A stretch of DNA of 64,000 nt from Medicago truncatula (taxonomy: Eukaryota; Streptophyta; Magnoliopsida; Fabales; Fabaceae). Position 1 is the first letter of the stretch. Each line of letters opens with the position of its first letter. The notes beneath the pieces are model-generated. The model worked only from the letters and a program-made list of their open reading frames with translations, was not told the DNA's origin and searched no databases. The stretch covers positions 39,096,494 through 39,160,493 of the forward strand of contig NC_053045.1 in NCBI RefSeq assembly GCF_003473485.1, given 5' to 3'. Position numbers and translations under genes: made by a program. Of the stretch, positions 11,059-22,965 are shown piece after piece.

Positions 11059-12214
11059 CTGAATAAGCTAAACTGTTAGAGGATGATATATGTTTATTAA
11101 TGCGTAGAGTAGATTACTGCAGTGGAAGGAACGAAGGATAGAGGTGGTAGATAGGACCTAACAACCTATGAAATGTATAATTTATAAAGTAAAACAAGCA
11201 AGGTGAGTAATGACCAATGAACAAATATCAATATACCCCACTCACCCAATTAAATACAAAAATACATCATTTTCACTCTCACACAAGTTGCAGGTTCAAT
11301 GAATGAATACGTGTAAAATACTTTTGGAATTATTAGCCTGGGCTGTTTCAAAATCTGTTCTGCTAGGCATTGTTTGAATTGTTGGAATATGATAGAATGG
11401 AATGCAGTGAAGTGGTATGAAGTTAAATTCCATTGTTTAAATTTGTAAAAAATGAATAGAATGGAATGGAACATAATGGAATCCATTCCGTCCGATATTA
11501 CACATTCCATCAATTTTTTATTCCCTCAATGCGGGGTGTATCGGAATAGAGTCTCATAATTACATAATTGCTACTTTACCTCTATTCTCTTTTTTCATCG
11601 AACCATTGATTCTGCTCCTTTTTTTTTTTCGTTTACCTTTCAAGAAGTTTAAGTTAGCCAAGACTATTTGGATCAGTTGTTTGATTTACTATGGTTGCTA
11701 TCGGAAGAAATAGATTTACAAGATTTACTGTTAAGGGTAAAAACGGAATAGAAAAGTTATAACTTATTTTGTTCCGTAATCTTTCCGAACAATGAAATAA
11801 ATATGGGTTTTGTTAGCTGGTGCCTCTGGTGCACGGGTTAAGGAATGCAAAAGTAAAAAAAAATTCTTGGAAAATATAAACCGTTGCTTTTGATCAAATA
11901 ATTATAACACAATTTTTTAATAAAATCTTATTCTTTTGTCCGCTTAACCAATGCCTCAAAGGCACTGTTTAACATTCTCCAATAAAAATTGATTCCCCTC
12001 CGTCATAAATATCCAAACTATAATCACATAATTCACTCATCAGCCTGGGAACCGCGAACCGATTAGTGCGAACCGATTCACAATACTTTTGAGAATTGGT
12101 TCAGGATAATTTGCACAATGAATTCTCCATAATTAAAGAACCAGGTGAACCAACCCACCTCCCGGTGACAGTCCAAAAATTAAACTAATTTATATAAGAA
12201 TAATAAATATGATA
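11059..12214. other. Intergenic DNA with a GGAATGG-rich repeat and a MITE
   Basis: 11059-11230 is the TNL1 upstream region, with no clear promoter motif. 11365-11520 is rich in GGAATGGAA motifs and resembles, on the opposite strand, 14720-14800 (CCACTCCGTTTCACTCCATT), suggesting a shared MITE-like repeat. 11806-11982 is a GTTAACGAGTGCC-family MITE (listed separately). 12040-12170 contains repeated GAACCGATT motifs of unclear origin. No gene is seen. Confidence 0.45.
11806..11982. mobile_element. MITE, GTTAACGAGTGCC family, copy 1
   Basis: The left end reads TTTTGTTAGCTGGTGCCTC and the right end reads GGCACTGTTTAACATTCTCC, an imperfect inverted pair. The interior is about 135 bp of AT-rich non-coding DNA containing an A-run after AAAAGT. 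Related copies are at 27782-27967, 34313-34495, 36892-37062 and 63316-63492. Confidence 0.6.
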
Positions 12215-12218
12215 CATG

Positions 12219-12350
12219 TCCCGTAAGCATAGCTTAGTTGGTAGAACAATGCATTATTATATATAGGGATCGAAATTTGAACTCAGGACACTCCACTTAT
12301 CCACCTTATAAGGTGAATTCTAGCCACTAGACTATTAAAAAAAAATACAC
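12219..12350 (+). mobile_element. tRNA-derived SINE
   Basis: A box A-like TAGCTTAGTTGGTAGA is followed about 40 bp later by a degenerate box B (GATCGAAATTTGAACTC), then by the family-specific CCACTTATCCACCTTATAAG and TTCTAGCCACTAGACTATT, and an A-run tail. The same 3' body is found at 15895-16045 (-), 20280-20385 (+) and 47195-47320 (-). The D-, anticodon and T-stems of a real tRNA do not form. Confidence 0.65.
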
Positions 12351-12367
12351 CTGCTACATAGTGATTA

Positions 12368-12625
12368 CTCCCTCCGTCCCACAATAAATGACCTGTTTGA
12401 AAATGTGCAATTTTGACCTAACTTACTTTGACCATATTTTTCTACTAATATACAAAGATAAATAATATCATATAAGATGTCGTTAGATTCGTCTCGATGA
12501 GTATTTTCAAAATATCAAATTTTCATAATTTTTTTCAATATATTATTCAATATATTTAAACTCAAAATTACACATTGGTATGCGTAATTGGGTCAACTGT
12601 GTCACTTATTAAGGGACGGAGGGAG
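12368..12625. mobile_element. Stowaway-type MITE (Tc1/mariner), 258 bp
   Basis: The ends are CTCCCTCCGTCCCACAATAA and its complement finishing GGGACGGAGGGAG. The dinucleotide TA lies directly outside both ends (12366-12367 and 12626-12627). CTCCCTCCGTCCC is the standard plant Stowaway terminus. No coding sequence is present. Confidence 0.9.
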
Positions 12626-12639
12626 TATCACTTTTCCAT

Positions 12640-14269
12640 AAAAAAAACGTGAATATCACTTTTGAAAAGCAAAACATCACTGGGCCACCTATGTAATAAT
12701 AAAATAAACAGCATGGGCCACCTATGTAATCATTATTATAAAACAAACTTGCTACACGGTGATTAACTGATTATTACTTTTGAAAAGTAAAAGTAAAATA
12801 TCACTGGCCCACATATGTAAGCATGAGACATTGTGTTTTGGTGTGTTTGGTTTGGAAGAGAATTTGAGAAGAGAGAGTGTATGAAGAGAGAGAGAGATTA
12901 AAAATAGAGTTGATTTGATGTGTTGTTTAATAAAAAAAATATGAAGAGAAATAGAAGAGATAAGTGTATTTATTTTTTAAAATGACAAAAACATCCTTAC
13001 ATAAAAATAATTATTCAATTCATTGTATATCGTGCTTAAAAAAAATCATTGTATATCAAAGCTAATTTGCTTTTATTTAATTAAATTATCTCCTTATATT
13101 AAAAAAAATACAATATTATATATCGAGCTTTAATTATACTAAAAAATACAATATTATATATCTCCTTATACTAAAAAAATACAATATTAATCATTCAAAC
13201 AAATTATTATTAATTAGTTTACTAAAGAGCAATTATAAAAAAAGTACGCAGACATAAAGAGAATACAAGGGTAAAAACGGAAAAACAATAAATTTGAGGC
13301 ATTCTCTCTCTTTCTTCGCATTATTGGAGAGAAGCTAAAATATGTGGGGCTTACAACAAATCAGTCTCTCTTCTTTATTTCTTTATAGTGCCAAACTGAA
13401 GAAATGAGTCATTTCTTTCCTTATTCTCTCGCACGTCTTTCTCTCGTTTCTATTTCTTCCCTTCCAAACAAGCTGTAAGTGTTGGTGGAATTGAGAAGCG
13501 TAGTACACACGTATTTATAGCTTAAGTTCCTTCTCCATGTTAGGGTTGTGTTTGGTAACATAAATAAGTTAGTTATATCTTGTTAAATTAGCTTATAAAT
13601 TTGTTTTGATAGAACGAGACATGTTTGGTAAAAAGTTTTTCTCCTTGGTTAATAGCGTTTTTTTGAGAAGCTATTCAAAGTAGCTTTTAAACTTATAACT
13701 TATTAGTTTTTTTATATTTTCTTTCTGTTTTAACCTTATTAATTTAATTTAATTATTTTTTTAGTAAAACAAATAAATTACCCACGTCCATATTTAATTC
13801 TATTGTTTTTTTGAAGGATATTTAATTCTATTTTGAAAGCCCACGTCCATATTGAATAACTGTCACATTTTTTCTCTAAAAATTTGTCACGCTATATGTT
13901 TATCTTTTTAAGGAACATTATATATTTTGTTATAATAACTAGCTATAGCTTATTTCTCACCAAAAAATAACTAGCTAGTGCATGCTGTAACTTTTATATA
14001 TTCTTGTTCACATTTTTTTTCTTCCTATCTTGCTCTTAATTTGTATATTAACCATTAGCTTTATTTATGGGATTCATAAAACCAGAAATCAAAATAAAAA
14101 AAATACTCATCCACAATTTGATCTCTGATTTTCTTTTTGGAACTTTTTTAAAGGAATAAAAGTCGAAAAATTTTTATAGAAAGTAAAATTAAAAGTTGGA
14201 ATTTATATGAATCAAAAACATAATTACCTGTAAATTAAAATATTTTAAAAAATACATTATAACTAAAAC

Positions 14270-14271
<2 letters not shown>
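12640..14271. other. AT-rich repeat-derived intergenic DNA
   Basis: 12650-12830 has short direct repeats around GGCCACCTATGTAA. 12838-13490 begins GTGTTTGGTTTGGAAGAGAA and ends TTCTTCCCTTCCAAACAAGC, a possible terminal pair of a roughly 650-bp hAT-like element (weak). 13080-13200 repeats TACAATATTATATATC-like units. 13545-14270 is featureless AT-rich DNA. No gene is seen. Confidence 0.4.

Positions 14272-14333
<62 letters not shown>
14272..14333. repeat. (TA)n microsatellite
   Basis: About 30 uninterrupted TA units. Such tracts are length-variable and tend to form cruciforms. Confidence 0.95.
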
Positions 14334-14335
<2 letters not shown>

Positions 14336-15890
14336 CACAAAAAAAAAAGTTAGAAAAAATGTCCCTTAATATCATTTTATATTTATCAGACATCGACTAT
14401 AAGTCACATGTGCTTCCGATATGGGACATCTTATTTTATGTCAAAAAAAACATATGTGTTATTTGTCTATCTCTCTATACCACTAGGCTGCCATTTTGGA
14501 TCGAGAAAGTGAAAATAATAAGTAAGGCTGCCATTTTTATTCATAACGTGTATCGATTATTATATTGAAGTAACATGAACCCAAACAGCGTATCTATCGA
14601 CTATATATACCCTCCGCATACCTAATTCTTTTGTAAGTTGCGTACTGTATACCCGAACTCGTATCACGTACTGAAGCGAATTGCAAACCATGTGACTATG
14701 ATCTAAACAATGAAATGGAAACTTTGTTCAATTCCACTCCGTTTCACTCCATTCCGTTATATTTCATTCCGTTCCGCTCCATCATGTTTCATCAATCCAA
14801 AAGCCTTATTGTTATGGGCCAGTGTAAAAAACTTATATCTAGGGAAAATATTATAATGGATGCGTGGTAAGTTTTTCTTCTTCTTGGACAGCAGCAGTGA
14901 TGTCTGCTGGTTTGTAAATTATTCGTTGGCATATCTTGGGGAAATATTAACATAATTTGGACTTTGCAGTTTTAAAATACTAATATATGTTAAAGACATT
15001 AATTTCTGGTAAATCTTTTTTACACATAATTCCAATTAAATCACTCCAGTGTGTGATATAATGTGATTGGATGAATATGTAAAATAGCTTTAAATTAAAC
15101 TAGAGCATATTTCCTATAATGAGAGTGATACGACCCAATTCGAAGGGTGCATGCAATCCAGGCTTGCTTAATGAACTTTCATAAATCAAACTACACTGAT
15201 TTGTACTCGACTTCCATCCAATCAATCCCATTCTTATCTGTACTTAAAGTAACCAAACTCTTATTGAAATTTAAGACCCAAGTTCACAAAATTAAGAGGG
15301 TTGGTATCAACAATACATGTGCCAATGAGAACATATATATCAAGATGAAGAGGGGAAGACATAATCACAATTTTTCCCTTCATTTCCTCTCATTAGGGGT
15401 TGCATTGTCTTGTTAAATCGATTTGAAGATAGTTCTTATGTTTTTTGTTAAAAGACATCGCTGCTAATGAAATGGTTAGGATTATTGCTAATCAATTAGG
15501 TTTCAGAACTTGGGTGTGTAATGCCCCAACCCAAATCCATGCTATCTTTTGTAATGACTGTCCATCATTCCAATGATTTTTGACATTTTTTGTCAAAAAA
15601 AAATCCCCAAAGAGGTCAATTTCTTATACAAACTTTATTAAATATTCCAACATGCTCATTCTTATAATATGGGAGGTTCATAAAATTAATTCAGGATGGA
15701 ACCAACACTCACTGAATTAAATAAAACTTCCATTAATATTTCATCTTATCCTTGAGTTGCTAAACACAGTAGCAAAAAAGTGCAGAAAAGCATAGCATAT
15801 ATTTATTTTAAACATAATGAAGACTTTAATTTGTCCTAATTTTTAGTACTTTTTTTTAGAAGACCTAATTTTTAATATTTACTTGGTATG
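14334..15890. other. Intergenic DNA including a remnant of the LSM6 3' flank
   Basis: 14885-15005 resembles the LSM6 3' flank at 5610-5710: TTTGTAAATTATTCGTTGGC and ATTTTGGACTTTGCAGTTTT-like pieces occur in the same order. 14720-14800 is a CCATTCCG-rich repeat. 15690-15780 matches the TNL1 3' flank (7130-7220), that is, the 3' region of TNL2. Short open frames (14359-14568, 15147-15416) show no recognisable domain. Confidence 0.45.
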
Positions 15891-15894
15891 TTTT

Positions 15895-16045
15895 TTTGTG
15901 TCAGGTAGCCTAGTGGCTAGAATTCACTTTTTAAAGTGAATAAGTGCGGTATCCGGAGTTCGAACTCCGGACCCTGAAAAATATAACCGTCTGAAAAATA
16001 TAAATTGTGTGTTTAACCAAAGCCCGTATTCACAGTCCATTTAAC
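15895..16045 (-). mobile_element. tRNA-derived SINE remnant
   Basis: On the minus strand the copy holds a box B-like GGAGTTCGAACTCCGG, then CACTTATTCACTTTAAAAAG and TTCTAGCCACTAGGCTACC, the body shared with the 12219 and 47195 copies. The 5' head is poorly kept. It lies in the 3' flank of TNL2. Confidence 0.55.
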
Positions 16046-16242
16046 ATGAGCTGAATTGGTGATTTTTTTAAAACAAATATAGATCTTTTGACGAATATGC
16101 GAAACTGTAGTAGCTATACTTTGTAAATTTAAGAAATATAATCTAAGAATGGAAGGCATGAAAAGTAATTATTAGATACTAATATATCATCTTAGAGTAC
16201 AGTTGCAATCCAACTAATGGTTTTATATGACTAAATGAATGA

Positions 16243-19200
16243 TTATGGTTGTGCCTCATCTTCAATTGCCAAAAACTTGCGCTTCCGAGCTACAGAATTT
16301 CCGGGATGCATCATTGTTAACTCTTGTAGATCCGGTTTATAAACCCAATGATACCCGCAATTCTGCACCTCCAAATCCAGACCTTGGCCCTTCATAATGC
16401 TAGCTTTCATATTGATATCATCAAGATGTGTGAGAGTTCCGTCTATCCACTTCAGAATATCAAATAATGATTTCTGAGGGAAATACATTAAGCACATGTG
16501 ATTTGATTTGACCACGATATGATCTCTTTCAAGAATGACTGGAATGATGATAAATGAAAACAAGTGACTATTACTATTAGAAAATCTTAGCTCTATTTTG
16601 GGTCTCCGTGCACATGTTGTCGTAGTTGGATCAACAGGTGCAACGGAGAATACTGCACAACAAGCAATGCCAATGAAATCATTGTCATTGTTGTCCATAA
16701 TCTGAGATAGGTCCATTCTTATTGAATCACCCTCGCTCTGATTGTTGAACCAAATTGGTATTTCACTTCCAGGAATAACAATTTTAATGATGTCTTCATA
16801 GGAGAAAGTGGAGGGTTGTTGTCTTGCCTGAATCAATTGTATCATCCATGAAAATGCCATGCTATTGCAATCTTCACTCTCACCCAATTTAGGACAGTTG
16901 AAAATGACCAATCCTACTGTCCTCTTATATGTTGTCATATGCTCGAAAGCAGTAGGAAAAGGAAGTTGAGGCAAAGATTCCAAAAGCTTGCAATGCTCCA
17001 AGTTTAAATATACAAGTTTGGAAAGCTCCCTCAGGCTAGGCAGTGTCACAAAATTGTTCCCCCCTATATTTAATCTTTCTAGTCGAAGTAGACATCCAAT
17101 TGCATCAGGGAGATAGCTTAGACCACAGAAACTGATATCAACTTCACTCAAACAGTATATGCTAAGAAAAGAAGGTAGCAAACAACTAGTTAAAACTTCA
17201 TGATACAAGGAATGCAAACCAATTGTGGTCCATTTCAAGGAGGAAGTTGTTGATTGGGAATGAAATAAAATATCACTCGAATCAAATTTCTTCAAATGCC
17301 TTGGATTGTTAAACACTTTGGAACACCCGGAAAGATTTAGATATTTAAGAGAGCTGAGACCAAGTATGTTGTTCGGTATGCTTACTAGATTTTTGCAATC
17401 TTTCAATTTCATGAAAACAAGCTTTCTTAGAACCCCAATTGATGGATCAATCTGCACAAGCTTTATACAGCCTTTGAGATTTAGCTCTTCTAGATTTGGC
17501 ATCTCTCCAAAATCTGGCACCTTTCTTAGATTCTTTGAGTGGCTTAGATCCAAAATTTTCAAATTGGGCAAATACTGCCACATACCAACAAAAATAGAGA
17601 CAATGTATCATTTTGCTCATAAATCTTACCATAAAAAAGGTGGAAGAAAACACTTTTTTTCTTCTGATTTGTTCGTAAGAGAAAAAAACTAAAAAGAGAA
17701 TTTATAGTACCTTCTTGTCTTTCCATAGTTGTTTGACGCTGCTATGCCTCATGATCAATTCAACAAGTTGATTGGGCTGAAAACATGCTGGCAAATACTT
17801 GAAAGGATATCTACCCCACTCTACGTATCTTAACTCGTTAGAAAGGCAGCCGAGGTTCCCTGCGAACTTCACTTCCTTGAGTATGAGCAATCTAAGATGA
17901 CTCATTTTGGACAATGCTTCACCCATGATTAATATTTCTGTTTCGTTTTCGTCTATATCACAGGGAAAATATATGGCTTCAACCTTCATTTCCTAACACA
18001 TTACAAAAAAGAGAGATTTGAATCAATTTCAATTTATATAGAATATAAATTTTTTTAAATAAGTTTTCTATTTATAAACAACTACAGTTTACCACATTCT
18101 CTAACATAATATTGTGGAGTTGTTCATGGAGCCACACCCTACTCCACCTTCTTGAATCTTTGATTGACTTTTCTTGGACAATTTCTCTGCCCAATTCTTT
18201 TAACAAACTATGCATTTCAATATTATTTTCCTCTGAAATGCTTAGAAGTGATTTATCAATTAGAACTCTTAATCCAATATCAGCATGGAATCCACAGCAA
18301 TTTAGAACTTTTTGGACATAAATCTTCTTGCTCTGAATGAAAAAACAAGCAATGTCAAGAAATATTTCTTTTTCCAATTTTTCTAACCCTTCAAAACTTA
18401 ATCGCATCACATCCATGATATCTTTGTTTGGACTTTTGCTCAATCTAGCCAATGCACTTTTCCATTCATAGATGTCTCGACCAAACAAAAATGATCCCAA
18501 TACTTTAATTGCTAGCGGTAGACCATTAGCATAACTGAGTATGTCAAATGTCAACTTATCAAAACTACTCATAATATGATCAAGTTTGAAAGCTTTTTGA
18601 CAAAACAATTGAAGAGAGTTAGTCCCATTCAAGAGTGGAACTTTGTAAACTACATCAACTCCATACTCTTTCAAGATATGTTCATCTCTAGAAATTATAA
18701 CGATTCTACTCCCTGCACCTAAGCATTCACGATTCACAGCTAATTTATCAAGTTGTTCAACTTTATCAACATTATCAACTATTATAAGTGCTCGTAGGCG
18801 GCGTAGCCTACTTTGTATCAAATTAGTTGTGTCATATAGATTGTATATTTGAAAGTGTTCCCCGCCAAGAGTTTGGTGTAGGATTTGCTTTTGTGCACCA
18901 ATTGGACCATCATGTCTATATATTCTGCTTAGATCATCAATAAAACAACGTACATCAAATCGATGAGAGATTCTACCACATAAAGCAGTAGTAAGAGTTG
19001 TCTTCCCTATTCCACCCATCCCACAAATTCCTACAACCCGAACATCATCAACGGAGTCCAAAAGTAATAGATTTGCTACTTTTTCTATAGGATAATTTAT
19101 TCCAACTAATTCTTTTGGAAGACATGAAAATTTGTGACCCGATATATTCGTTATCTCTTCAACAATCTTTTCAATCTCTGCATATTGAGGCCTGAAAGTT

Positions 19201-19879
19201 TTAAAAAGTCACCAAATAACAACAAATCATTACATTAAGAAATTAAAACAAAAAGCATGTGAGCAGGCGAAGACAACAAAACTTTATTTCTCCTTTTAGA
19301 GAATTGTTGTTCTCAACTATAGTTTGAAAAGGGAAAGTGAAAACAAATATATATTGTTAAATTTAATTGTCAAACCCTTAAAATTTGCATATGTAAAACC
19401 ATCAATCCGTAGAAAATTTCTTACTTATGATGCATATCCCAACCAGAGAGATTGGCGACTTGTGTTAGACTTGCCCTCCATCTTTGTACCATCTCTGATT
19501 CATGTTGGAATCTTTCTTCGTGTTTGGCAAGGGCTTCTCCATAACTTCCATTTTGATGTCTCACCTCAGAAGGATCAACATCATAGAAAATAGGGAGAAC
19601 ACGAGTTCCAGAAACTTGACTGCAGTGAAGGATGTATTCCAACTCTCGCAAGCACCATGTTGAGGAAGCATAGTTTTTTGAGAAGAGTACAATAAAAACC
19701 TTTGAGGCTTCAATTGCATGAAGGAGCTCGGGTGCTATGGATTCACCTTTCTTCAGGTTAGAATCATCCCTGAATGCAACGATGCCTTTTCTTTGAAGGG
19801 CAGCAAAAAGATGATCGGCAAAATTGTTGTGTGTGTCTTGGCCTCTAAAGCTCACAAAAACGTCATACTTGATCATCAT
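16243..19879 (-). CDS. TIR-NB-LRR disease-resistance protein (TNL2), intact
   Basis: Intracellular immune receptor. TIR domains of this class act as NADases on oligomerisation and signal through EDS1 (family knowledge). Four exons: 19879-19425, 19191-18093, 17992-17711, 17574-16243; 3,168 nt, 1,055 aa, no interruption. TIR about 1-150 (YDVFVSFRGQDT; WCLREL with the catalytic Glu). NB-ARC: P-loop 209-217 (GMGGIGKTT), kinase-2 about 286-294 (ALIIVDNVD), RNBS-B GAGSRIVIISRDEHIL, GLPL about 375-378. The MHD position (478-480) is MHS, not MHD. LRRs occupy about 560-820, then a C-JID-like post-LRR domain (PGSEIPIWFNNQSEGDS, near 880). The C-terminus holds ARKRK, a possible nuclear signal. The start is MMIKYDVF at 19879; another ATG at 19929 is out of frame. 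Ligand unknown. Confidence 0.9.
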
Positions 19880-20279
19880 AGCCGAAGAAGAGAGGAACTG
19901 GTGCTTCTTTGGATGATACTGCAGGCCATGTATATGCTTTCAATCACAAATAATTAGTTGATGAATGGATTACCGAGGAGATCTATCTATTAATGAGGAG
20001 ACAATGGAATATAAAAGAAGCAGTCGATGAATAGTGTGACAAGGGAAGGACCAAATATAAAAACATCCAAAATATTCGGATGGACAGCCAAAATAAACTA
20101 TAATATATCTACACAAATTAATTTTTTAATAAAATTGAACACAATAGCTAAAACTTCCTTATCTCATCCTAGCCACCATATTCTTAATGATGTATCTGAC
20201 TACTTGTACTCTTTGATTATTAATGAAATGGCTTAAGTTTGTCTTTGCTCAACAACAAAAATTAGCACTAAACACAAAG
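19880..20279. other. TNL2 upstream region
   Basis: The out-of-frame ATG at 19929-19927 would encode a 17-residue peptide ending at TGA just before the chosen start; it could be an upstream ORF or a relic of a longer N-terminus like TNL1's Ser-rich leader. The rest is AT-rich with no recognised gene. The open frame at 20027-20236 (+) has no known domain. Confidence 0.4.
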
Positions 20280-20385
20280 TTGATCATCCTCGTAGGGGTC
20301 ATGGTTTGAACCCCGAACATCTAGCTTATTTCACTTTAAGAGATGAATTCTACCTACCAGACTATTTGACTAAAAAAAAAACAAA
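20280..20385 (+). mobile_element. tRNA-derived SINE fragment
   Basis: A box B-like GGTTTGAACCCC is followed by ATTTCACTTTAAGAGATGAA, CTACCAGACTATTTGACT and an A-run. Same family as the 12219 copy. The box A region is truncated. Confidence 0.55.
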
Positions 20386-20419
20386 GTTGACCAACAAAAA
20401 ATTAAATTACATACCTTAA

Positions 20420-20815
20420 TTTTTTTTTTTGAAGAAGTTAAAATAGAATATATCAACCCAAAACTTAGTCTCTCAAGAACAAGAAGTATTAGATAAGAAC
20501 TAAGGAAGAAAAGTATATGTTACATCACGTTATCACAAAAATGTAAGCGTTAAAACCACAAAGCAAGGCACACTTAACGGAGACATAAACTAAATGAAAC
20601 TAAATAAGAAAGGGATTAAGTCACAACATGGGGTAATTAAAAGCAAAATTAGGATGATTTACACCTTCAACCACCATAAGGGTTGGAGCTTAATTTTATC
20701 TATAAGTTGATTGATAGAATTCCCCTTTTGTTGAAAAACTCTAGCATTCCTATCACACCAACCGATAACCGACAATTTTATATAGGTTATCATGTTGCAC
20801 ATATCCCCCATAAGT
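20420..20815 (-). mobile_element. L1-type LINE, 3' end fragment
   Basis: On the minus strand the sequence encodes a typical LINE ORF2 tail: GWCDRNARVFQQKGNSINQL followed by IDKIKLQPLWWLK, with the A-tail corresponding to the T-run at about 20421-20431. It abuts the truncated NB-ARC exon of the adjacent TNL pseudogene at about 20815-20822. Only the last part of the element is present and it is interrupted by stops. Confidence 0.7.
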
Positions 20816-20819
20816 ACAG

Positions 20820-22178
20820 CAGATCCATGATATCTTTGTTTGAACTATCTCTCAATCTAATGCACTTTTTCATTCAAAGATGTCTCGACAAACAAAAAAG
20901 AGCCCAATACTTTAATTGCTAGTGGTAAGCCATTAGCATACCATAGTATGTCAGATGCCAGCTTATCATAACTACTCATGAGATGATCAATTTTGAAAGC
21001 TTTCCGACTAAGCAATTGAAGAGAGTCAGTCCCATTCAACAATGGAACTTTGTAGACAACATCCACAACAAACACTTTCAAGATATGCTCATCTCTAAAA
21101 GTTATAATGATTCTACTCCCCGCACATAACCATTCATGACTCAGCTAGTTTTTCGAGTTGTTCAACTTGATCAACATTGTCAAGAATTAAAAGGGACTTT
21201 ACACTACATAGCCTACTTTGTTTAAAGTTAGATGCATTGTAAAGATTGCATATCTGAAGGTATTTTTCACCTAGAGTTTACTTTTGAGCACTGATCGGAC
21301 CATCATGCCTATAAATTTTTCTTAGATCATCAATAAGGAAGAGCACAGGAAATTGATGAAAGATTTTGTTGTATAATGCAGTAGCGATAGCTTTCTTCCC
21401 TATTCCACCCATCCCACAAACTCCTACAACCCGCACATCATCAACCGAATCCAAAAGTAAATGTTTTTCTAATTCTTCTGTAAGAGAATCCATCCCAGCT
21501 AAATAATTTGGAAGACTTGTAGACTTGTAACCCAGTATATTCATAATTTCTTCGACGATCTTTTCAATCTGAGCATCGCTGCAAGTTTAAAACAGTTAAC
21601 CAACAACACCAAATCACAGTATACCAAAACCAAAACATAAAGCACCAATACATGACAAAATAACAGTTTTTATTCTTTTTAGAAAACTCTCTTTTGGTTA
21701 ATTAAAATAGTCTGTCAAGGGGTTCTTAGTTAATTACATTTATGTGCCAATATATGCTTTAAAATTTGCAATATATATAATACCGACAAGGAAGATTACT
21801 TACTTATGACGCACATCCCAACCAGAGATTGGCGACTTGTGTTTGAGCTTCCCTCCATCTTTGCACCATCTCAGAGTCTTGTTGGAATCTTTGTTCATGT
21901 TTGAAAAAGGCTTCAACATAATTTCCTTTTTGATATCTCATCTCATAAGGATCAACATCATAGAAAACAGGCAGAACATGCCTTTCGGAGACTTTAATGC
22001 AGTGAAGGATGGATTCTAATTCTTGCAAGCACCAATAGTTGAGGAAGCATAGTTCTTAGAAAATACCACAATGAAAATCAGAGAGTCTCGATTGCTCCAA
22101 GGAGCTCTGATCCAATGGATTCACCTTTGTTGAGCTTAGAATCATCCCTAAATGCAAAAATACCTTTTCTTTGGAGTT
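20820..22178 (-). pseudogene. TIR-NB-LRR pseudogene (TNL3), both ends missing
   Basis: A partial TIR exon (about 22178-21804) starts within the TIR domain, just after the QRK-FAFRDD region, and runs through VLPVFYDVDPYEMRYQKG to the same GTAAGTAATC donor as TNL1. The NB-ARC exon (21578-20820) has an altered P-loop, GMGGIGKKA instead of GMGGIGKTT. It carries several frame changes, including one near 21280, and stops at NKDIMD where a LINE fragment begins. There is no linker, LRR or post-LRR exon. The P-loop Thr to Lys change would by itself abolish nucleotide binding. Confidence 0.85.
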
Positions 22179-22499
22179 AGGACAGGAGATAGTGTAACTA
22201 ATAGCGTCTGAAATGTGGAATTAAACAAAGCAAGCATTCCCGTTTTTACCATTTCAAGTTTCAACTTCAAGCATGCTTCTTCCTAGCTTCTTATTCTTAG
22301 CAATAGCATGTTAGTTGATTTTTTTCTCAAAGATAGTAAAGTTCCCACATCTTTCGGTTTTCCTTCTCAGTATACCCTACTTCACTCACCCAATTAATTA
22401 CATCACTTTCACACACACAAGTTGCAAGTCCAAACAGCGACTTCTCAACATATTTTGGAGTAAAACTAAAATGAATCAATGCACGTGGAATTGATGTCT
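22179..22499. other. Intergenic spacer
   Basis: A short AT-rich spacer that includes sequence resembling the upstream flank of TNL1: 22370-22440 (ATACCCTACTTCACTCACCC, then CACACAAGTTGCAAGTCCA) resembles 11230-11300. This supports block duplication. No gene is seen. Confidence 0.4.
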
Positions 22500-22965
22500 T
22501 TTTTGTGGTTGATTGGTGTAGGTTGGTGCATATATCCATCTATATTTGTTACATTATGCTTCTAGTAAGGTACACATAAAGATAGATCAACTGAAGAACA
22601 AGCAGGGTTATGATGCATTCATTAGAGGGAACAATGGTACTAGTGATTGAAATCAAATATTCTTGATTCTTTATAGATATTTTATTGCAGAAATGACTGA
22701 AAAGTTATTTTTGTTTGATGCAATTCTAAACATGAGTACTTCAGAGAGGACCCTAGCAAAAGGGGATTATAAATACAGGAATCCAAATATATGTTGGTTT
22801 GAAAGACACTTGCAAGTTGTAATATTATGCATAAATGCAGACTTTCTTTACATAGCCACTGCTGCCTATTTTTCTGAAGCTTTTCTTACTTCATGTTTGT
22901 CATGGTAATAGAGTTGCTATTGTTATATATTAAGGCAAAAGAGAACAGCCACTATGTTATTTTTA
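22500..22965 (+). pseudogene. LSM6 pseudogene fragment
   Basis: 22505-22560 matches the end of the intron before the LSM6 exon at 5213 (TTGGTGTAGGTTGGTGCATA). 22583-22634 matches the end of that exon (CAACTGAAGAACAAGC to GGGAACAATG|GT), 22635-22722 the short intron and 22723-22765 the last exon (ATGAGTACTTCAGAGAGGAC, CTAGCAAAAGGGG). The first two thirds of the first exon are deleted, the acceptor CAG has become CAA, and the stop region reads GGGGATTATAAA rather than GGGGCTTAA. Downstream sequence matches the LSM6 3' flank until about 22965, where TNL sequence starts. Confidence 0.85.
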
